A DNA stretch of 6,859 nucleotides from DATKCN01 sp035513175 (GTDB lineage Bacteria; Chloroflexota; Chloroflexia; Thermomicrobiales; CFX8): positions 1-6,859 of the forward strand of contig DATKCN010000178.1 in the NCBI GenBank assembly GCA_035513175.1. Direction: 5' to 3'. Below are positions 1-5,374 of this stretch, one piece after another; positions within the stretch are counted from its first letter, which is position 1; each line of letters opens with the position of its first letter. The position numbers and the translations under genes were made by a program. The notes below the pieces were generated by a model. That model was not told the DNA's origin and did no database searches. It was given only the letters and a program-made list of their open reading frames with translations.

Positions 1-392
1 CGCCGGAAGAATCCGTAGCCCTCGTCCACTCCGAATGCGATGTTCATGGCGCGCGTCAAGGCTCCGAAAACCCGTGTGCCGGACCACACCAGCGCCGCGA
101 ACGCGATCCATCCGATCTGACCCTGCGCCGCCAGCGCGTTCTCAACAATCTCGTCGATATCTTCCTCGCCTTCGGGCAGGAAGTCGCCCATTAGCTGAAC
201 GACGTGCCGCATCAGCGGGTCTGGGTCGGAGATGAATCCGATCACGGTGATCCCGACGATCAGCAGAGGCAAGGTGGACAGCAGCGCGTAGAACGCGATA
301 GCCGATGCCCAGTATGGTCCGTCGTCAGCGATGAGATCCTTCAGCGATTGATACAGGATCTCAGGCGCCTTCTTCAGCGTTTCAGGGTTCAC
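1..392 (-). CDS. YihY/BrkB-family inner membrane protein, N-terminal part (runs off the left edge)
   Basis: Translating the minus strand from a GTG at 392-390 gives 130 open codons with no stop before the window edge, so only the N-terminal part is seen. Residues about 27-55 form a first membrane segment containing AIAFYALLSTLPLLIV, which resembles the first conserved block of the YihY/BrkB family. An acidic loop follows (about 57-85), then a second hydrophobic stretch and a block around GTRVFGALTRAMNIAFGV (105-122) like the family's conserved loop. The family comprises polytopic inner membrane proteins, some once annotated as 'virulence factor BrkB' or RNase BN; their molecular function is unsettled. 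The start is supported by AAGGTGG at 403-397, just upstream of the GTG. The preceding gene's TGA (395-393) directly abuts this start, so the two are probably translationally coupled. The family call is from motif resemblance only. Confidence 0.8.
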   Translation of the reverse strand, partial: MNPETLKKAPEILYQSLKDLIADDGPYWASAIAFYALLSTLPLLIVGITVIGFISDPDPLMRHVVQLMGDFLPEGEEDIDEIVENALAAQGQIGWIAFAALVWSGTRVFGALTRAMNIAFGVDEGYGFFR

Positions 393-1580
393 TCAACCAC
401 CTTGCAAGGGTTCCTGGTCCGTTTCCGGCGATGCTCCCGACCAGGCGCGGACGGCCGGCGCGATGACGCGAATGACCAGCACCCGCAGCGCTCCAGACAG
501 CGGGATGGCGATCAAAGCGCCGAGAATGCCGCCAATCGACCCACCGACGAATATCGCGAACAGGACGAGCAGCGGCGGGACGTGCGCCTGGCTGCTCATG
601 ACAACCGGCAACAGGATGTTGGATTCGATCTGCTGGAGAACGACGTAGAACACGAGTACGATCAGCGCGTGTGCAGGAGACTCAAGCAGCGCGAGCAGCA
701 CCGCTGGAGCGCCCGCGATTATCGGACCGGCGATCGGCACGAACTCGCCCAACGCGGCCAGCAACGCGAGCACGAGCGGATACGGGACGCCGATGATGAG
801 CAGCCCGACGTATACGATTGATCCTACAACCAGCGCGTTGAACGCCGTGCCGCGCACATATCTGCCAATCGCGGAACCCATCTCGCCGAGCACATCCTCG
901 GCATGCGACCGTCGGTGCTCGGGAAACAGGGAGAGGAGGAACCGGCGCATATTCGGGGCGGCGATCACCCAGTAGATCGACATCACGAAGACGAGAAACA
1001 CCTCGACGACGGAGGAGACGACCGTGAGCGGCAGGCTCGCGAGCGCGCCTGCGCCACCCTGGGCCTGACTGGTGATGAACTCCTCGACACGCCCTTCGCC
1101 GCCGGGGTCCCAACGGTTCAACACATCGCGCCCGTCCTCGATCAGCTCGGGCATGCGGTCGACCACCTCCTGCGCCTGAGTGACGAGCGGGGGAAACACC
1201 AGCAAGCCGATGCCAACAAAGACAGCGATCAGCGCGGCGTACATGGCAAGCGTGGCCAGCACGCGCGGCATGAACTTCGCAAGGCGATCCACGGCCGGCA
1301 TCATGGCCTCGGCGATCACGATGGCGCCGAACAGGATAGCCAGCGGACGGGCGATCATCCAGACGAACTGCATCAGGGTCAGCGCGAGCACGAGGGCAAG
1401 CGACGCCAGCGCCAGCAGCTTCCACCACTCGTTCTTGTCCGGCACGACCCGAACGGCGGGGGCTGGAACGCCGCGATCCGGCGCGGCGATCGATGTCGCG
1501 TCGCCGGGCATCGAAGCTCGCGGCTCGGGGCTTGTCCTGGAGCGTAGTAGGCGAAATATCATGTGGACTGTGGATTCCAA
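393..1580 (-). CDS. AI-2E family transporter (PerM/TqsA-like)
   Basis: This 395-residue protein is a predicted polytopic inner membrane exporter of the AI-2E/PerM family. Members include the autoinducer-2 exporter TqsA and Na+/H+ antiporter-like proteins, so the substrate cannot be assigned. Hydrophobic segments lie at about 52-75, 77-95, 107-130, 183-208, 245-265, 266-298, 303-325 and 335-375. A soluble stretch at about 135-180 is typical of the family. The conserved C-terminal blocks are clear: GEFVPIAGPIIAGAPAVLLA (278-297), QQIESNILLPVVMS (316-329) and the GGSIGGILGALIAIPLSG region (346-363). The longest start is TTG (1580-1578), with an in-frame TAA just upstream. An ATG six codons later (1562-1560) gives 389 residues and is equally plausible; neither has a strong ribosome binding site. 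The N-terminus to about residue 50 is polar and probably cytoplasmic. The gene ends flush against the next one. Confidence 0.93.
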   Translation of the reverse strand: MESTVHMIFRLLRSRTSPEPRASMPGDATSIAAPDRGVPAPAVRVVPDKNEWWKLLALASLALVLALTLMQFVWMIARPLAILFGAIVIAEAMMPAVDRLAKFMPRVLATLAMYAALIAVFVGIGLLVFPPLVTQAQEVVDRMPELIEDGRDVLNRWDPGGEGRVEEFITSQAQGGAGALASLPLTVVSSVVEVFLVFVMSIYWVIAAPNMRRFLLSLFPEHRRSHAEDVLGEMGSAIGRYVRGTAFNALVVGSIVYVGLLIIGVPYPLVLALLAALGEFVPIAGPIIAGAPAVLLALLESPAHALIVLVFYVVLQQIESNILLPVVMSSQAHVPPLLVLFAIFVGGSIGGILGALIAIPLSGALRVLVIRVIAPAVRAWSGASPETDQEPLQGG

Positions 1581-1949
1581 TCACGTTACACCATCACGAT
1601 GGCTACTGCACCGTGCGTGCCAACCCACCGAGACGCGGCCGGATTCCGACGATTCCTGACAGGCGAAAGCCGGGACGCTCGGGTCCCGGCTTTCATCGCA
1701 GCTCACTGAGATCGAGCGGATAGGCGCTCGCCGCGTTGGCCACGGCCCCGAACCCCGCCCCCGGCTTGTCAAGCGCCGTGGGCAGCCAATCCAACCTGCG
1801 TCAACCTGTCCGCCATCTCGTCTCATGATAGGAACGCCGCCACTGGACGCCAGCGTCCTCCCAGCGCTGAGGCTCAATGATATTGGTGATCCTGCCGCCA
1901 ATTCGTACGCAAGTTTGGCGCCGGCAATGGGGCGCGCAGCGGCTCGCCA
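1581..1949. other. Intergenic region between the MFS and AI-2E genes
   Basis: I see no convincing gene in this 369-base stretch. Open frames cross it on the minus strand, including one in frame with the MFS gene past its stop, but their translations are arginine- and serine-rich without membrane, domain or start-site support, as expected from GC-rich noncoding DNA. The region holds the hairpin at 1665-1694, a small inverted repeat at 1845-1858 (GGACGC, 2-base loop, GCGTCC), and CAACCTG twice at 1792 and 1802, exactly one helical turn apart. The promoter of the AI-2E gene should lie between 1581 and 1660. A TTGGCA on the minus strand there resembles a -35 box, but I find no good -10 at the right spacing. 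Confidence 0.6.
1665..1694 (-). terminator. Probable intrinsic terminator, perfect 12-bp stem
   Basis: GAAAGCCGGGAC (1665-1676) and GTCCCGGCTTTC (1683-1694) are perfect inverted repeats around a 6-base loop. The GC-rich stem ends in AAA/TTT, so transcripts from either strand finish in GGCUUUC, a common short-tailed terminator form. All visible upstream transcription comes from the minus-strand MFS gene, which ends about 255 bases away, so it most likely stops that message. It lies 85-103 bases before the AI-2E start, so a leader attenuator is possible. The U-tract is short. Confidence 0.7.
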
Positions 1950-3173
1950 TCAGGGCTCGAGCGAGCGTTCCGGGATAATGTCGCCGCGGGAGACTCTGAA
2001 GACGATGAGACCAACGAACGGCAGCGTCGCGAGAAGCACGAACGCGTACGACAGCCCAACATCCGCGAGACGACCAACGATCAGCTTCCAGATTAACGCC
2101 CAGCCACCTTCGAGCATGGAGATGAGCGAGATAGCGGTCGCGCGGTTGTGCGAGGAGATGTGGATGTTTCTCATCGACGCGATCAGTGGGTAGCGGGCCT
2201 GCATCAGTCCGAAGCACAGCACGTACAGCAGCGCGGCTGCGAATGCGTGAAATGTCACGGCCATAGCCAGATACATGAGCAATGGCGTCAACGCAACGAT
2301 TCGGAACGCCGAGGCCGCGCCGACGCGAGCCTCGAGCACGTGAACCCACTTCGCACTCAGCGCGCCTACGCCCGCCCCGGCGGCCGCGGCTATTCCGTAC
2401 AGCGCGAGCGGCGTGTCCGAAGCCTGAAAGTATGGCTGGTAGAGAAACAGCAGCGCGTAGGGAAATGGATCGGTAAACACGCTTGCGAGCACGATCCGGC
2501 GGAAGCTGCGGTTGCGCCGGATCAGGTTTAGACCGTCGCGAACGAGCCCGAGACTTCCGCGCTGCCTCGCCTCGGCAGAAACCGGAACGCCGGAAATGGT
2601 GAGGGCGATCAGCGACGAAATGACGAACGACCCGGCGCTGAGGCCGAGAGCCAACACGAACCATGAGTCACTCATCGCGCGAACGACGGCAACCGCGAGG
2701 AGCGCCGAAGTGATGCGCCCGGCCAGCTGCGAGGCCCACAGGGATCCCTGCGCTCGCGTCATATGACGTTCCTCGCCACGACGTTTCAGCAGCTCGTACA
2801 CCCATGCCTCAGTCGATCCGCTGCGCAAGGAGATCGCCAGGCCGAGAAACGCATAGCCCGCGAGAAACATCCAGTAGTCGTGCGAGAACATCAGTACAAC
2901 GAGCCAGACGGCCTGCAGGAAGTGTCCGAGGAAGACGGTGCGCTTCAGCCCGATGCGGTCGCCAAGCACCCCCGCGGGCGCTTCCGCGAGCATGATGACC
3001 GCCGAGTTGAGCGCCTCCAACGACAACACCTGAAACAGGGTCAATCCCCGTCCGGTATAGAACAGAACCAGGACGGGCGAATAGATCGTCATCGAGAGCA
3101 GGAAGACGGAGAGGTTGAGCCGCGCGAGTGGATCGCGCATTGACCAGCGTTCAGGAGCGTGTGCGATCGACAC
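1950..3173 (-). CDS. Major facilitator superfamily (MFS) transporter
   Basis: This is an inner membrane secondary transporter with 12 predicted helices and about 407 residues, the usual MFS size. The loop between helices 2 and 3 carries the MFS signature as GVLGDRIGLKR (about residues 68-78). A polar central loop of roughly 30 residues containing RQRGSLGLVRDGLNLIRRN separates the two six-helix halves. The substrate cannot be read from sequence; the overall look resembles poorly characterised MFS proteins annotated as drug or sugar efflux pumps. I place the start at GTG 3173-3171, because GGGAG (3186-3182) sits 8 bases upstream. A GTG five codons further out (3188) has no comparable site, and an ATG at residue 12 of this numbering also lacks one. 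The gene is divergent from the methyltransferase gene. Its stop is TGA at 1952-1950. Confidence 0.93.
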   Translation of the reverse strand: MSIAHAPERWSMRDPLARLNLSVFLLSMTIYSPVLVLFYTGRGLTLFQVLSLEALNSAVIMLAEAPAGVLGDRIGLKRTVFLGHFLQAVWLVVLMFSHDYWMFLAGYAFLGLAISLRSGSTEAWVYELLKRRGEERHMTRAQGSLWASQLAGRITSALLAVAVVRAMSDSWFVLALGLSAGSFVISSLIALTISGVPVSAEARQRGSLGLVRDGLNLIRRNRSFRRIVLASVFTDPFPYALLFLYQPYFQASDTPLALYGIAAAAGAGVGALSAKWVHVLEARVGAASAFRIVALTPLLMYLAMAVTFHAFAAALLYVLCFGLMQARYPLIASMRNIHISSHNRATAISLISMLEGGWALIWKLIVGRLADVGLSYAFVLLATLPFVGLIVFRVSRGDIIPERSLEP

Positions 3174-3181
3174 GGTGTCTA

Positions 3182-3186
3182 CTCCC
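3182..3186 (-). promoter_or_regulatory. Ribosome binding site deciding the MFS start
   Basis: GGGAG on the minus strand, 8 bases before the GTG at 3173-3171. It overlaps the first codons of the longer alternative start at 3188, so it favours the shorter 407-residue protein. Confidence 0.55.
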
Positions 3187-3332
3187 ACGGACCGGACACT
3201 TCAACGCAGCTCCCGTCACGACGCGCGACAGCCTGCCGGATCGATGGCAACGCCACCATCATGCGGCCCGCGCTGCTGCTCGGGAATACGAAAAACGACG
3301 CATTTCTACCAGATTCAGCGGGGCGAGCGGCC

Positions 3333-3361
3333 TTGGCGACATCGACGGAATCTGCTAGCGT
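3333..3361 (+). promoter_or_regulatory. Possible promoter for the methyltransferase-led gene cluster
   Basis: TTGGCG (3333-3338) and TAGCGT (3356-3361) are 17 bases apart, and the second is preceded by TGC, an extended -10 form. They match the sigma-70 consensus at 4 of 6 and 3 of 6 positions. Transcription would begin near 3368, giving a leader of about 15 bases that still includes the ribosome binding site at 3371-3376. The boxes are weak and such matches occur by chance, so this is tentative. Confidence 0.3.
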
Positions 3362-3370
3362 AGCGCGCAG

Positions 3371-3376
3371 GGGGGA
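3371..3376 (+). promoter_or_regulatory. Ribosome binding site supporting a TTG start
   Basis: GGGGGA ends 6 bases before the TTG at 3383. An in-frame TAG at 3356 rules out anything longer. The first in-frame ATG, at 3425, has no such site, so the TTG is preferred. Confidence 0.55.
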
Positions 3377-3382
3377 CGGGCT

Positions 3383-4213
3383 TTGGAAGAACGCTGGCAG
3401 AACGATCTTTACGAGCACCTCGCGATGGCGAGCGCAGCGCACACAAACCCGATCGCGGCGAGCCTGCTGGAAACGCTCGACGAGCCCCGATTCCAGGAGA
3501 TTCGCGCGATCGCGCTCGATGAAATGCACCTGTATCCAGGCGCCGTGTCATTAGAAGTCGGATGCGGTCCCGGCATGCTCACCGAGGAAATCCTGGCGCG
3601 AACCGGTCCGGGATCGCTCGCGCACGGCATCGACATTAACCCCCATTTTATTCGCATCGCGACGCAGCGCGCCGAGATGCTGGGTCTGGCCGGCGCCGAG
3701 TTCGTGACCGGCGACTGCCACACCCTGCCGTACGACGATGAGATGTTCGACGCGGTCGTGGCGGAGCGCCTGCTGATGCACGTCGCGCCGATTACCCGGG
3801 TGTTGAGCGAGATATCGCGGGTGCTGACGATCGGAGGGAGGGCGGTGCTGATCGACTACGATCCCTATTGCGCGTTCGCCGCGGGACCGAATCCGACGAT
3901 CACCTCGCGGATGCTGGCCTCCGCGGCGACGATGTACGCCACGCCGCTGGCGGCGCGCGAGACCCCGTCCGCCTGCGCGCGCGTTGGCCTGATCGTCGAG
4001 CGCGTGCGGGGGCATCTGCTGGTGTTCGAGGACGCGACCCTGCACACGGCCGGCGGGATCGCATCGGCGTGGAGCGAGCACGCGGTTGCCGGTCGTCAGG
4101 TGGACCGGGGAACGGTGCAACGCTGGATGCTCGCGGTCGAGCGCGCGGCGGCGGAGGGCCGCTTCATGATCGCGATCCCCCACATCATGACCGTCGCAAC
4201 CCGCAGCTATTGA
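3383..4213 (+). CDS. Class I SAM-dependent methyltransferase (UbiE/Methyltransf_11-like)
   Basis: This 276-residue soluble protein has a Rossmann-type methyltransferase fold. Motif I, which binds SAM, is LEVGCGPG (57-64). The acidic residue at the end of strand 2 is D84 in GIDINPHFI. The adenine-contacting acidic region is TGDCHTLPYDDEMFD (109-123). AVVAERLLMHV (124-134) is motif IV, and LSEISRVLTIGGRAVLIDYD (141-160) is the usual post-motif block. The C-terminal 100 residues form a variable cap ending in AEGRFMIAIPHIMTVATR, like many UbiE-type methyltransferases of unknown substrate. The start is TTG at 3383 with a strong upstream purine tract; an ATG 14 codons later is the alternative. The sulfurtransferase starts 63 bases downstream on the same strand and in the same frame, so the genes are probably co-transcribed. 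A small-molecule substrate is likely but unidentified. Confidence 0.9.
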   Translation: MEERWQNDLYEHLAMASAAHTNPIAASLLETLDEPRFQEIRAIALDEMHLYPGAVSLEVGCGPGMLTEEILARTGPGSLAHGIDINPHFIRIATQRAEMLGLAGAEFVTGDCHTLPYDDEMFDAVVAERLLMHVAPITRVLSEISRVLTIGGRAVLIDYDPYCAFAAGPNPTITSRMLASAATMYATPLAARETPSACARVGLIVERVRGHLLVFEDATLHTAGGIASAWSEHAVAGRQVDRGTVQRWMLAVERAAAEGRFMIAIPHIMTVATRSY

Positions 4214-4264
4214 TGCGGCGCGCCGACCTGGGCGACAATGACCGCCAGGCTGTTCGCGCCGATG

Positions 4265-4270
4265 AAAGGA
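4265..4270 (+). promoter_or_regulatory. Ribosome binding site deciding the sulfurtransferase start
   Basis: AAAGGA ends 6 bases before ATG 4277. The two in-frame upstream ATGs (4238 and 4262) lack comparable sites. The second of them immediately precedes this sequence, and the first would add 13 residues not expected in the family. Confidence 0.7.
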
Positions 4271-4276
4271 TCTCCT

Positions 4277-5128
4277 ATGTCTCAATCCGCCGCGACCAGA
4301 GCGTATCCACGGCAGGAGCTGTTGCGGGAGCCGCAGTGGCTTGCCGCCCGTCTCGATGACACGTCCGTGCGCGTCATTGACTGCGACCCGGTCGAGGTCG
4401 CCACCCAGCGGCCACACATCCCTGGGGCCGTCGCGCTGCCGATCCACCCGTACTTCCGCGACACCGACACCGGCGTTGGCGTTGCGACAGCCGCGCAGAC
4501 CGAGGCGATCATGTCCGGGCTGGGCGTCAGCAACGACACGACGGTCGTGTGCTATGACAGCAGCGGCGGAACGTTGGCAGCGCGCATCTGGTGGGTGCTT
4601 TGGTACTACGGGCACGAGAATGCGACGTTTCTCAACGGGGGGATCCATGCCTGGAATCAGCTTGGGTTGCCAACCGAGACGGACTGGCAAACGCCGCCGA
4701 ACGGGAACTTCCACGCCACTGCACATGAGGACAGGATCGCCAGTTGCGAAACGATGCTGCCGGGTCTTCATTCCGGAGACATGATCCCGCTGGATGTGCG
4801 GGCGATCCATGAGTGGGCCGGCACGACGCCAAACGTCGCGAACCAGCGGGAGGGCCACATCCCCGGCGCCGTGCACATCGAGTGGAAAGACTTCGTTGAC
4901 TGGGACCAGGCGACGCGATTGAAGCCGGCGGAGGAAATCCGCGAGCTACTGGAGGCGAAGGGAGTAACCAGGGACAAACGCGTCGTCCCCTACTGACAGG
5001 GAGGCATCCGTGCGGCGCACGGAGTGTTTGTACTCGCGCTGATGGGTTACGAGCGGATAGCCAACTATGACCGGTCGTGGGCGGAGTGGGGCAATCGGCC
5101 CGACGCGCCCCTGTCCCTGCCTGCCTGA
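4277..5128 (+). CDS. Tandem-domain rhodanese (thiosulfate sulfurtransferase) with in-frame TGA at the catalytic Cys, candidate selenoprotein
   Basis: This is a two-domain rhodanese of the thiosulfate/3-mercaptopyruvate sulfurtransferase family, which moves sulfane sulfur through a persulfide on one catalytic Cys in the C-terminal domain. Read through TGA 4994-4996, it has 283 residues, close to the 270-300 usual for the family. The N-terminal, non-catalytic domain (about 15-135) contains HIPGAV (47-52). The C-terminal domain (about 155-283) contains LDVR (172-175), HIPGAVHIEW (194-203), the active-site loop PY-[TGA]-QGGIRAAH (238-248) and NYDRSWAEWGN (263-273). The TGA is codon 240, where the family has Cys (CQGGIR). 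Other genes here use TGA as a true stop, so global code reassignment is unlikely. Terminating at 4996 would leave a 239-residue protein lacking the whole active site. I read it as selenocysteine insertion (inference); a nonsense mutation or a TGC miscall is the alternative. Neighbours: a methyltransferase 63 bases upstream and a small GatC/AtzG-like gene 39 bases downstream. Confidence 0.85.
5002..5029 (+). promoter_or_regulatory. Candidate bacterial SECIS element downstream of the in-frame TGA
   Basis: TCCGTGC (5007-5013) pairs perfectly with GCACGGA (5017-5023) around a GGC loop (5014-5016). Allowing one bulged G (5024), the stem extends through A5006-T5025, C5005-G5026, two G-T wobbles and A5002-T5029. 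Seventeen bases separate the TGA from the loop. Bacterial SECIS elements sit inside the coding region just after UGA, with the loop roughly 16-37 bases away and a G among the first two loop bases, as I recall the published consensus. In this GC-rich sequence the two wobble bases that are not G or C in the stem (T5011 of CGT, A5023 of GGA) are the ones needed to pair. The hairpin is directly visible; SelB binding is inference, and GC-rich DNA forms hairpins by chance. Confidence 0.6.
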
Positions 5129-5167
5129 TGTCGAAGCACCGAGATCACTGACGAAGCTGGAGTTGAG

Positions 5168-5374
5168 ATGAACCGCGACGAGATTGTCCGCCGCTGGAGA
5201 GCCAGCGCCGACGCAACTGGCGTGCGCCTGACGGACGAGGACTTGGCACGCATCGAGAGTCGTGGCGGGCTGGATCGCGTGCTGGCGATCGAGAACATTC
5301 TCGACCGAGTCGCAGCGCGCGTGGACGTGCCGGACTATCTGGCGACGCTGACGGGAGGCGCGGTGAGTGAGTGA
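5168..5374 (+). CDS. Small GatC/AtzG-like protein preceding an amidase
   Basis: This 68-residue soluble protein is predicted to be mostly helical, with no Cys and no membrane segment. Residues 18-27 (GVRLTDEDLA) resemble the 'G-x-x-L-T-x-E-E-L-A' opening of GatC, the small subunit of Glu-tRNA(Gln) amidotransferase. The size and position directly before an amidase match AtzG, the 68-residue partner that stabilises the amidase AtzE. I infer a small structural partner of the next gene's product; sequence similarity is weak and it could be an unrelated hypothetical protein. ATG 5168 is preceded by GGAG (5159-5162) at 5-base spacing. Its last 8 bases overlap the amidase start (GTG 5367), and the amidase ribosome binding site GGGAGG (5353-5358) lies inside this gene, which suggests translational coupling. 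Confidence 0.7.
   Translation: MNRDEIVRRWRASADATGVRLTDEDLARIESRGGLDRVLAIENILDRVAARVDVPDYLATLTGGAVSE

Noticed and set aside
1665..1694. T-box-like sequence (GTCCCGGCTTT) upstream of the AI-2E gene.
   Set aside because: No T-box consensus (GGGTGG-ACC type), no specifier stem and no amino-acid-related gene downstream; a plain hairpin explains it.
1581..1949. Open frame on the minus strand continuing past the MFS stop to 1581, in frame with it.
   Set aside because: The translation is low-complexity and rich in Arg, Ser and Gly with no membrane or domain pattern, and it runs straight through the 12-bp hairpin. GC-rich noncoding DNA commonly stays open this long.
4211..4276. The methyltransferase stop (TGA 4211-4213) is followed in the same frame by open codons into the sulfurtransferase, which could suggest a second recoded TGA and a fused methyltransferase-rhodanese.
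   Set aside because: The methyltransferase ends where its family normally ends, the linker has no conserved residues, and the sulfurtransferase has its own strong ribosome binding site and ATG.
3551..4876. Long minus-strand open frame opposite the methyltransferase and sulfurtransferase genes.
   Set aside because: It is Arg/His/Gly-rich and lacks domain signals, a shadow of the GC-biased third positions of the two recognisable genes on the other strand.
4997..5167. Reading 4997-5167 as a noncoding gap after a short sulfurtransferase.
   Set aside because: In the sulfurtransferase frame, 4997-5128 encodes the conserved end of the catalytic rhodanese domain; only 5129-5167 is noncoding.
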